A DNA stretch of 5,028 nt, taken from assembly GCA_018713375.1 (NCBI GenBank), contig DVOV01000154.1, positions 1 through 5,028 on the forward strand. The letters run 5' to 3'. Position numbers and translations under genes: made by a program. Source of the DNA: Candidatus Scatomorpha stercorigallinarum. GTDB lineage: Bacteria > Bacillota_A > Clostridia > Oscillospirales > Oscillospiraceae. Shown here piece after piece: positions 1-5,028 of the stretch (position 1 is the stretch's first letter; every line of letters starts with the position of its first letter). A model generated the notes under the pieces. The model ran no database searches. It was not told the DNA's origin and saw only the letters and a program-made list of their open reading frames with translations.

Positions 1-199
1 CTCCTTCGAGGGGTACGTCCATTGCACGGAGATCGCCGGCGTGCTGGAAAACTACGGCGAGCTCAGGCTGGGAAATCCGGTCACCGTGCGCGGCGGGCTC
101 GTGAACGAGGGCACGATCGTCACCAACGACCGCTCGTGGTCCATCCGGCTGGAGGGCGGCGAGCTCAGCGGCAGCGGCGGCTTCCGCCCCTTCGAGTGA
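1..199 (+). CDS. C-terminal end of an unrecognised, probably beta-solenoid protein (5'-truncated)
   Basis: Reading from position 2, an open frame runs to a TGA at 197-199, giving 65 visible residues that end in FRPFE; the rest lies off the left edge. The visible part has three spaced turns of the form N/E-x-G-x-hydrophobic: NYGEL (residues 17-21), NEGTI (35-39) and EGGEL (51-55). The 16- to 18-residue spacing and Gly/Asn turns with alternating hydrophobic residues are what stacked coils of a right-handed beta-helix look like, a fold common in secreted or surface-attached proteins. That is a fold guess from pattern, not a family match. No sortase motif or C-terminal membrane anchor is present, so if it is exported it is not attached through this end. 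The stop is followed within about 15 bases by a strong terminator, so this is the last gene of its transcript. Function cannot be assigned. Confidence 0.6.
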   Translation, partial: SFEGYVHCTEIAGVLENYGELRLGNPVTVRGGLVNEGTIVTNDRSWSIRLEGGELSGSGGFRPFE

Positions 200-212
200 C
201 AAAAATATGCGC

Positions 213-246
213 AAAAAGGCCCCGGGGAGCCCCGGGGCCTTTGTTT
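213..246. terminator. Bidirectional intrinsic terminator between convergent genes
   Basis: A perfect GC-rich stem, GGCCCCGGGG (218-227) with CCCCGGGGCC (230-239), is extended by three A-T pairs (215-217 with 240-242). The central bases must open to make a loop of about four. On the plus strand it is followed by TTTGTTTT, and on the minus strand by TTTTT (complement of 213-217). It therefore serves both the upstream plus-strand gene ending at 199 and the minus-strand gene ending at 254. Confidence 0.9.
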
Positions 247-253
247 TATGCGC

Positions 254-1351
254 CTATACGTCCTTGAATATGTGCTCGATGACGCTCTCCATGCGCTCGC
301 TCATGCCCTCGTCGCCGGCGGTGACGGCGTAGAGCACCAACCAGTCGGTGGCGTTGCGCGGGTCGAGCAGCGGCATCCCGCAGTCGGTGAGGATGGCGTT
401 GAGGGCCATCCAGTGGTCGTTGAGCCGCTCGCGCGGCGAAAGGTATTCCTCGTCCGTTTCGCAGTATTCGTCGTCCACCACGTTCTCAGTGATGACATAG
501 AGCAGGAGCAGCAGCTTGCGCGGCACGTCCGCGCGGCGGGAGCGGATGTTTTTCAGCGCCGTGGCGTTGGGCCAGTTGTATTTTATGAGCCGCTGCACCA
601 CGCTGTAGCCGGCCCGCGAGCGGCTGGAGGGCATGTTCATGGAAAAATAGAGGCGCATCACGGCCTCCATCGAGTAGTCCGGCTCTTCCAGCCCCGTCCA
701 GGCGGGGATGGGGTGTATCAGCCGGTCAAGATAGCGGGTGAAATAGGCGTAGGCCCGCGTGTGCAGCGCGCCGAAGTTCGGCAAATTGGCTATATAGCAC
801 GCGCGCAGCTCCTCCCTGCTGTGGACCTGCAAAAAGGCGCTCTGCATGTTCTGCGTCAGGTGCGAGGTGACAACGCCGCGGGCGGCATCCTCCTGCGGCA
901 CCGGCGGCAGCGAGGCGAAAAAGTCCCGCGCTTCGGCGTAGGCCGCGCCGCGGCGCAGGAACCAGGCGTACACCACGTCCCGCCCCTCGCGGTAGTGCAG
1001 CCCATAGTCCGTGCAGGAGCCCAGCAGGCGGCTCGTCTGCCCCTCCGAGAGGCCGAGGGCGAAGGCGATGCGGAAGACGTCCTCCCGCCGCGAGGGCTGC
1101 GCGCGGCCGGAGACCCAGTTGCGCACCGTGCGCGCGCCGCTCTCGCCGTTCACATCCGGCCCGCCGCCAAATTCCGCCGTCAGCCGCTCCATCAGGTCCG
1201 GCCGGGGATAGAGCGAGCGCAGCACCTCGTCGAAACCGCGCAGGCGGAACTCGCCGCATTGCAGGTAATGCGCCGCCATCTCCGGCGTCATCTCGCCGGA
1301 GCCCAGCCGTTCGTATTCGTTTTCTGAGAGCAGAGTCAGTTCAAGGCCCAC
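254..1351 (-). CDS. Orphan putative transcriptional regulator with atypical helix-turn-helix segment, ~365 aa
   Basis: No named family is recognised with certainty. Counting from the chosen GTG start, residues about 70-112 (RTVRNWVSGRAQP, then a helix containing FRIAFALGLSEGQTSRLLG) resemble the recognition-helix-plus-packing-helix part of Cro/C1-type folds: a basic N-W-x-x-G-x-x-x-P stretch followed by a hydrophobic helix and a Leu-Leu-Gly cap. The preceding helix (TPEMAAHYLQCG) may complete the unit. The remaining ~250 residues are alpha-helical, with no membrane segment, no signal peptide and no catalytic motif that I recognise. A conserved-looking C-terminal block holds NAILTDCGMPLLDPRNATDW and LVLYAV. 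The longest frame opens at a GTG at 1360, but GGGGTGA (1357-1363) is an excellent Shine-Dalgarno 5 nt before the GTG at 1351, so the protein more likely begins MGLELTLLSENEY; the 1360 start would add three residues. It has its own promoter and ends at TAG 254-256, just before a shared terminator. DNA binding is inferred; a role as a cytoplasmic sensor-regulator is only plausible. Confidence 0.75.
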   Translation of the reverse strand: MGLELTLLSENEYERLGSGEMTPEMAAHYLQCGEFRLRGFDEVLRSLYPRPDLMERLTAEFGGGPDVNGESGARTVRNWVSGRAQPSRREDVFRIAFALGLSEGQTSRLLGSCTDYGLHYREGRDVVYAWFLRRGAAYAEARDFFASLPPVPQEDAARGVVTSHLTQNMQSAFLQVHSREELRACYIANLPNFGALHTRAYAYFTRYLDRLIHPIPAWTGLEEPDYSMEAVMRLYFSMNMPSSRSRAGYSVVQRLIKYNWPNATALKNIRSRRADVPRKLLLLLYVITENVVDDEYCETDEEYLSPRERLNDHWMALNAILTDCGMPLLDPRNATDWLVLYAVTAGDEGMSERMESVIEHIFKDV

Positions 1352-1356
1352 CAACG

Positions 1357-1363
1357 TCACCCC
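1357..1363 (-). promoter_or_regulatory. Ribosome binding site deciding the GTG 1351 start
   Basis: The minus strand reads GGGGTGA, six of seven matches to GAGGTGA, and 5 nt separate it from the GTG at 1351. The same heptamer precedes the plus-strand regulator at 3205-3211. The alternative GTG at 1360 lies inside this motif and has no comparable site upstream. Confidence 0.6.
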
Positions 1364-1384
1364 ACAGATACGTCATCCTACATA

Positions 1385-1413
1385 ATAATACATGAGAATG
1401 ACAACTTTTTCAA
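1385..1413 (-). promoter_or_regulatory. Sigma-A-type promoter of the orphan regulator gene
   Basis: The -35 box TTGAAA (1413-1408, five of six to consensus) and the -10 box TATTAT (1390-1385, five of six) are separated by exactly 17 bp. The predicted start of transcription is near 1378, giving a leader of about 27 nt before the GTG at 1351. The local base composition is AT-rich against a GC-rich background, which supports a real promoter. Confidence 0.7.
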
Positions 1414-1448
1414 GGCTGTGGGCCGCCTGACGTTACAATAATTTTGAT

Positions 1449-3041
1449 TTATCCACATTCCATCACGAAGCTCAGCTCCTGCCGCTGCACTTCGCCCTCG
1501 ACGGGGAAGAGGCGGCCGCCGTAGTCCCTGTAGCCGCTGTAGCGCGGGTCGTTTATCACCGTCACGCCGCCCCATTCGGCGACATAGGCCTCGTTGGCAT
1601 GCTCGTACACACAGTCCACGACCTCCTGCCTGGCGTCAAAGTTGAACATGCCCATGCCGGGCCGGCCCCAGATATAGGCCATGGCGGCCAGCTGGTAATA
1701 GCGGCCGTAGCCGCTGGCGAGCGCGCCGTCCTCGCCGGCGAAGTCCACGCTCAACTCCACGCGCGTGAGCACGCCGCCTTCCTCCGTGAAGTGGAACTCG
1801 GGCAGCGTCCCATTGCCGAGGTGCAGGACATAGGTGCCGTCGGGCGCATCCTCGACCAGCCCCTCCGGCGTCAGCTTCACATACGCGCCGCCGATGCCGA
1901 AGTAGTCGGAGAGCTCGTTGTAGTTTTCAACGAACTCCTCCGTGCTCAGGTCGCCGCGGTGGGGCGGCATCTGCGAGCGCGCGATGCAGAGCACGCCCAC
2001 AAGCAGCAGCGCGGCCGCCCCGCCGGCGGCAATCGCGGCGGTGGCCCCCGCGCTGCGCTCCTGGCGGTAGACGGGTATCCAGCGGCCGTATTCGCTGTCC
2101 CAGGGCTGGTCCTCGCCCTTCAGGGAGCGCCGGTAGGCGAGCAGGCAGGTGATGAAGTAGACTATGGGTATATTCAGCCCGAGGCCCATGACATAGACCT
2201 TCCAGGTGCGTGCGAAGGCCTCGCTGAAGCTCAGGCATTTGCCGTCATAGTCCCTGACGCTGATGCCAAGCAGCCACTTGCCCGGCGTGGCGGCAAAAAA
2301 GTGCAGGCACAGCGGCTCGAACGTAAGCAGCAGCAGCGAGCGGAGCAGCCATTCAAAAATGGACGTCCCCGCGCTCTCGTCCGACGGGTTGAGTCCCAGT
2401 ACGAGTGTGACGAAGGCGAGCATGGCGGTGGCGTACAGCCACAAGTCGATGAAACGCGCGAAGTAGCGCCGCCAGGGGCCGGGCTCGGAGAAGCCCTGCG
2501 TCCACTCCGTGACGGAATATGAGGAGCTGTAGTATTTGATGCCCGTGTCGAAATACAGGCGGCGCTCCTCCTGCTGCGGCTGGCCGGCGCGCGCGGCGGC
2601 CTCCCGGCCCTTGAGCGGGAAGTCGTCCCCAGCGGCTGCGCCTTCCGGCTCTTCCCCCTGCGCGCCGGGCAAGGCCTCCTGCGCGGCGGGGGAGGGCAGG
2701 GCCACGTCCATCATGTCCGCCCAGCCCGCGCCGGCGTCGATCAGCGAGCGGCACTCGGCCTCGGCCCGCGCCATCTCCCCGCGCATGGAACCCAGGCGCA
2801 CGAGCTGCGCGCGCAGGGCGTCGGCGAGCGGCAGCGCGCCGGACTGCACCTCTTTTATCTCCTGCAGCGAGAGCCCCAGCGAACGCAGGCGCTTGATCTT
2901 CATCAGCGTGTCCAGGTCGTCCTCCGAGTAGTCGCGGTATCCGTTGGGAGAGCGCGCGGGGCTCAGTAGCCCCTCGGATTCGTAAAAGCGTATCCCGGAG
3001 CGCGGCAGGCCGCTGCGCTGCTCCATCTCCTTGATGTTCAT
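1449..3041 (-). CDS. MerR-RDD fusion: membrane-bound MerR-family transcriptional regulator with C-terminal domain of unknown function, 530 aa
   Basis: Residues 1-70 are a MerR winged-helix domain: NIKEMEQRSGLPRSGIRFYE, then the wing with EGLLSP and NGYRDYSEDDL, ending in the LRSLGLSLQEI helix. Residues about 71-103 form the usual antiparallel dimerisation helix. Residues 104-187 are an Ala/Glu/Pro/Gln-rich linker ending in an aromatic stretch. Residues about 188-325 match the RDD membrane domain: RRYFARFID supplies the Arg and Asp that name the family, followed by ATPGKWLLGISVRDYDGK. Hydrophobic segments lie near 197-217, 229-249, 280-302 and 331-353. Residues 356-530 are an unrecognised globular domain with two cysteines (477, 529). 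MerR proteins normally carry a small-molecule or metal sensor after the dimerisation helix; here membrane segments and an extra domain take that place, so I infer a one-component membrane regulator. The ATG at 3041 is preceded by GGGAGG at 7 nt. Its promoter has MerR-type spacing, suggesting self-control. No clear terminator separates it from the next minus-strand gene. Domain calls are firm; the signal is unknown. Confidence 0.9.
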   Translation of the reverse strand: MNIKEMEQRSGLPRSGIRFYESEGLLSPARSPNGYRDYSEDDLDTLMKIKRLRSLGLSLQEIKEVQSGALPLADALRAQLVRLGSMRGEMARAEAECRSLIDAGAGWADMMDVALPSPAAQEALPGAQGEEPEGAAAGDDFPLKGREAAARAGQPQQEERRLYFDTGIKYYSSSYSVTEWTQGFSEPGPWRRYFARFIDLWLYATAMLAFVTLVLGLNPSDESAGTSIFEWLLRSLLLLTFEPLCLHFFAATPGKWLLGISVRDYDGKCLSFSEAFARTWKVYVMGLGLNIPIVYFITCLLAYRRSLKGEDQPWDSEYGRWIPVYRQERSAGATAAIAAGGAAALLLVGVLCIARSQMPPHRGDLSTEEFVENYNELSDYFGIGGAYVKLTPEGLVEDAPDGTYVLHLGNGTLPEFHFTEEGGVLTRVELSVDFAGEDGALASGYGRYYQLAAMAYIWGRPGMGMFNFDARQEVVDCVYEHANEAYVAEWGGVTVINDPRYSGYRDYGGRLFPVEGEVQRQELSFVMECG

Positions 3042-3048
3042 GTGACCG

Positions 3049-3054
3049 CCTCCC
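3049..3054 (-). promoter_or_regulatory. Ribosome binding site of the MerR-RDD gene
   Basis: GGGAGG on the minus strand lies 7 nt before the ATG at 3041, fixing that start. The predicted transcription start is at or beside its first base, so the leader would be only about 13 nt long and the site would sit at the very 5' end of the message. Confidence 0.75.
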
Positions 3055-3060
3055 GACCCT

Positions 3061-3091
3061 ATAGTAAGCTATAAACCTCCTTTACTGTCAA
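3061..3091 (-). promoter_or_regulatory. MerR-type promoter with 19-bp spacer
   Basis: The minus strand has a perfect -35 box TTGACA (3091-3086) and a -10 box TACTAT (3066-3061, four of six) separated by 19 bp. Promoters activated by MerR-family proteins characteristically have 19- to 20-bp spacers, which the regulator corrects by distorting the DNA; ordinary sigma-A promoters have about 17. Since the gene driven is itself a MerR protein, autoregulation is the simple reading. Confidence 0.65.
3063..3086. repeat. Inverted repeat across the MerR-type promoter spacer (candidate operator)
   Basis: AGTAA and TTACT form 5-bp inverted arms 14 bp apart, spanning from the last base of the -35 box into the -10 box. 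A second overlapping dyad, TAAA-GGAGG-TTTA, lies inside the spacer. The position is right for a MerR operator, but the symmetry is weak, so the exact site is uncertain. Confidence 0.4.
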
Positions 3092-3169
3092 GCCCATATG
3101 CGCCAAAGGGCGGCTTCGCGGCCGTGAGCGCGGCTCATTTTTCCCGCGCGCATTTTGAATCGGCCGCGA

Positions 3170-3198
3170 TTGTGCCGCATGCGCGGCTGTGGTATCCT
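3170..3198 (+). promoter_or_regulatory. Candidate extended -10 promoter of the XRE regulator gene
   Basis: TATCCT (3193-3198, four of six) is preceded directly by TGG, giving an extended -10 element, and a weak -35 box TTGTGC (3170-3175, three of six) lies 17 bp upstream. The predicted transcription start is near 3205, leaving a very short leader. No better promoter was seen in the 174-bp divergent region for this direction. Confidence 0.45.
3174..3187. repeat. Small inverted repeat in the XRE promoter spacer (candidate operator)
   Basis: GCCGC-ATGC-GCGGC forms 5-bp inverted arms with a 4-bp centre, starting inside the weak -35 box and lying otherwise between it and the -10 box. Cro/C1-type regulators often repress their own promoter from such a site. 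Short GC palindromes are frequent in GC-rich DNA, so this is only suggestive. Confidence 0.3.
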
Positions 3199-3204
3199 GA
3201 TGCC

Positions 3205-3211
3205 GGGGTGA
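3205..3211 (+). promoter_or_regulatory. Ribosome binding site of the XRE regulator gene
   Basis: GGGGTGA ends 4 nt before the ATG at 3216 and supports that start. It is the same heptamer used for the minus-strand gene starting at 1351. Confidence 0.7.
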
Positions 3212-3215
3212 TAAC

Positions 3216-4199
3216 ATGCGCATAAACGAGATAATACGGGAAAAGCGCCGCGCGCTGGGGCTCACGCAGGAGCAGGCCGCCGAGCGCCTCGGCGTCACGG
3301 CCAGCGCCGTCAACAAATGGGAGCGCGGCGCGAGCCTGCCGGACATCACGCTGCTGCCGGCGCTGGCGCGGCTGCTGGGCGTGGACCTGAACACGCTGCT
3401 GGATTTCAGCGAGGAGCTGACGGACGCGCAGATAGGCGAATTTTTAAACTCCCTCGACGGCATGGCGCGCTCGGAGGGCTACGATCGGGCCTTCCGGCGG
3501 GCCGTGGAGAAGATACGCGAATATCCCAGCTGCGAAAAGCTGCTGCTCTCGGCAGCCTATTACCTGGACGGCGCGCTCTTCCTCTGCGGAGTGGAGGACG
3601 AGGGGGAGTACCGGCGGACGCTCGACGGCTGGTATGAGCAGCTGCTCGAGAGCGCGGACGGGGAGATACGCGAAGCCGCGCTGGTGATGGTGCTCGCCCG
3701 CTGCCGGCAAAACGGCGAGATGGAGCGGGCGGAGGCGCTCATCAAGGCCCTGCCGCGGCCGCAGATTGACCGCCGCGAGCAGCTGGCGCTGCTCTATACG
3801 GCGCAGGGGCGCGCGGACGAGGCGCGCGGCATCTGGCAGAGCCGCGCGCTGGAGGGCATTACCGAGGCCGTGACGGCAATGACGCACCTGGTGGAGGACG
3901 CGCTGAAATCCGGCAGGGAGGATGACGCGGAGAGCATCGCCGCGGCCATAGAGGGCGTGAGCTCCGCGGCGGGCCTGCCCGAGTGGATGTGGCTCTCGGC
4001 GCGGATCGAGCTCGCGGAGTCCGCCGGCAGGGCGGCGGAGCGCGCCGGGCTGATGGAGCGCATGAAGCGCTCGCTCGACACGCCCTGGGAGCCGCAGGAC
4101 AGCCCGATATATAGCTCGCTCTCCGGCGGCGGCGTGAACGATCTCACAGGCCGGCTGAAGGAACTGCTCGAGCGCAGGGGGAGCGGCGCGGGCTGTTGA
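3216..4199 (+). CDS. XRE-family (Cro/C1-type) transcriptional regulator with TPR-like helical C-terminal region, 327 aa
   Basis: Residues 2-61 form a textbook HTH_3 domain: IREKRRALGLTQEQAAERLG, then the recognition helix in TASAVNKWERGASLP and the closing ITLLPALARLLGVDLNTLL. After a short hinge (DFSEELTDAQIGEFLNSL), residues about 85-290 consist of paired helices such as FRRAVEKIREYP, LVMVLARCRQNGEMERAEAL and LALLYTAQGRADEARGIW, which have the small-large packing rhythm of TPR-like repeats. Regulators built this way often use the helical part to bind a peptide or another protein; here the ligand is not visible. There are no membrane segments, so it acts in the cytoplasm. It is transcribed divergently from the MerR-RDD gene across 174 bp, and a terminator starts 4 nt after its TGA, so it is a single-gene transcript. 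A palindrome in its promoter hints at autoregulation. The family is common in Clostridia; the target genes are unknown. Confidence 0.92.
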   Translation: MRINEIIREKRRALGLTQEQAAERLGVTASAVNKWERGASLPDITLLPALARLLGVDLNTLLDFSEELTDAQIGEFLNSLDGMARSEGYDRAFRRAVEKIREYPSCEKLLLSAAYYLDGALFLCGVEDEGEYRRTLDGWYEQLLESADGEIREAALVMVLARCRQNGEMERAEALIKALPRPQIDRREQLALLYTAQGRADEARGIWQSRALEGITEAVTAMTHLVEDALKSGREDDAESIAAAIEGVSSAAGLPEWMWLSARIELAESAGRAAERAGLMERMKRSLDTPWEPQDSPIYSSLSGGGVNDLTGRLKELLERRGSGAGC

Positions 4200-4203
4200 T
4201 ATG

Positions 4204-4234
4204 AAAAAGGCGCACGCCGTGAGCGTGCGCCTTT
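4204..4234. terminator. Bidirectional intrinsic terminator between the XRE gene and clpB
   Basis: GGCGCACGC (4209-4217) pairs perfectly with GCGTGCGCC (4223-4231) around a CGTGA loop, and three A-T pairs (4206-4208 with 4232-4234) extend the stem to 12 bp. On the minus strand the stem is followed by TTTTT (complement of 4204-4208), making a strong terminator for clpB, which stops at 4244. On the plus strand only three T residues follow, so it is weaker for the XRE gene. Confidence 0.85.
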
Positions 4235-4243
4235 CGGTCATGC

Positions 4244-5028
<785 letters not shown>

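Larger units (their letters stand above)
1354..1433. repeat. Three TGACGT/ACGTCA motifs around a promoter
   Basis: On the minus strand TGACGT occurs at 1375-1370 and 1359-1354 as direct copies 16 bp apart, within GATGACGT and GGTGACGT. The inverted form ACGTCA is at 1433-1428, just upstream of the -35 box. The outermost pair extends to 7 bp (AACGTCA and TGACGTT). They bracket the promoter and overlap the proposed ribosome binding site, which is where operators often lie. No protein can be named as the binder, and six-base matches could be chance. Confidence 0.3.

Noticed and set aside
248..1327. Long open frame on the plus strand opposite the orphan regulator gene (359 codons)
   Set aside because: It lies antisense to a better-supported gene, its product is His/Arg/Val-rich with no domain pattern, and it has no convincing ribosome binding site. 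GC-rich DNA readily leaves such antisense frames open.
1374..1376. ATG upstream of the orphan regulator as its start
   Set aside because: It is out of frame with the gene and reaches a stop after about a dozen codons.
1414..1448. Possible terminator after the MerR-RDD gene
   Set aside because: Only a 3-bp GGC/GCC pairing is found and there is no proper stem followed by a T-run, so read-through into the next gene remains possible.
1599..2522. Plus-strand open frame opposite the MerR-RDD gene (307 codons)
   Set aside because: It is antisense to clear RDD and membrane-coding sequence and its translation is low-complexity Ala/Gly/His/Arg. It is a mirror frame of the real gene.
3125..3142. TGAGC-GCG-GCTCA hairpin followed by TTTTT on the plus strand
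   Set aside because: It resembles a mini-terminator, but the stem is only 5 bp with a 3-base loop and it lies between divergent genes where no plus-strand transcript needs ending. It is probably fortuitous.
3444..4241. Minus-strand open frame opposite the XRE gene (265 codons)
   Set aside because: The sense strand encodes a textbook HTH and helical repeats. The antisense product is Arg/Leu/His-rich, and the frame also runs through the terminator hairpin.

Overview
The window is a GC-rich, densely coded bacterial segment. GGGGTGA or GGGAGG Shine-Dalgarno sequences, short leaders, sigma-A-type promoters, and XRE-TPR-like and MerR-RDD regulators suggest a high-GC anaerobic Firmicute of the Clostridia type, probably gut-associated. 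This placement is inference from gene style; no rRNA or other marker is present to fix the taxon.

Layout, left to right. Positions 1-199 hold the 3' end of a plus-strand gene whose 65 visible residues look like the last coils of a beta-solenoid. A strong bidirectional hairpin terminator (213-246) separates it from a convergent minus-strand gene (254-1351). That gene encodes a soluble protein of about 365 residues with an atypical N-terminal helix-turn-helix-like segment and an alpha-helical remainder of unknown function; it has its own good promoter. Upstream on the same strand is the most distinctive gene (1449-3041), a 530-residue fusion of a MerR DNA-binding domain, a dimerisation helix, a low-complexity linker, an RDD membrane domain and an unrecognised C-terminal domain. 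Its promoter has a perfect -35 box and the 19-bp spacer typical of MerR-controlled promoters, so autoregulation is likely. A 174-bp divergent intergenic region then leads to a plus-strand XRE-family regulator with a TPR-like helical C-terminal half (3216-4199). A second bidirectional terminator (4204-4234) sits between it and the convergent minus-strand clpB, of which only the second ATPase domain and C-terminus are inside the window (4244-5028).

How they fit together. The three complete genes are all probable transcription factors of three different architectures, with no enzyme, transporter or effector between them, flanked by a housekeeping chaperone and the tail of a likely surface or secreted protein. 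MerR-RDD looks like a one-component, membrane-bound regulator whose sensing could be at or across the membrane. The downstream orphan regulator is co-oriented and may receive read-through from it, since no clear terminator separates the two. No CRISPR array, tRNA, rRNA, insertion sequence, integrase or attachment site was seen. No gene-free stretch exceeds 300 bases.
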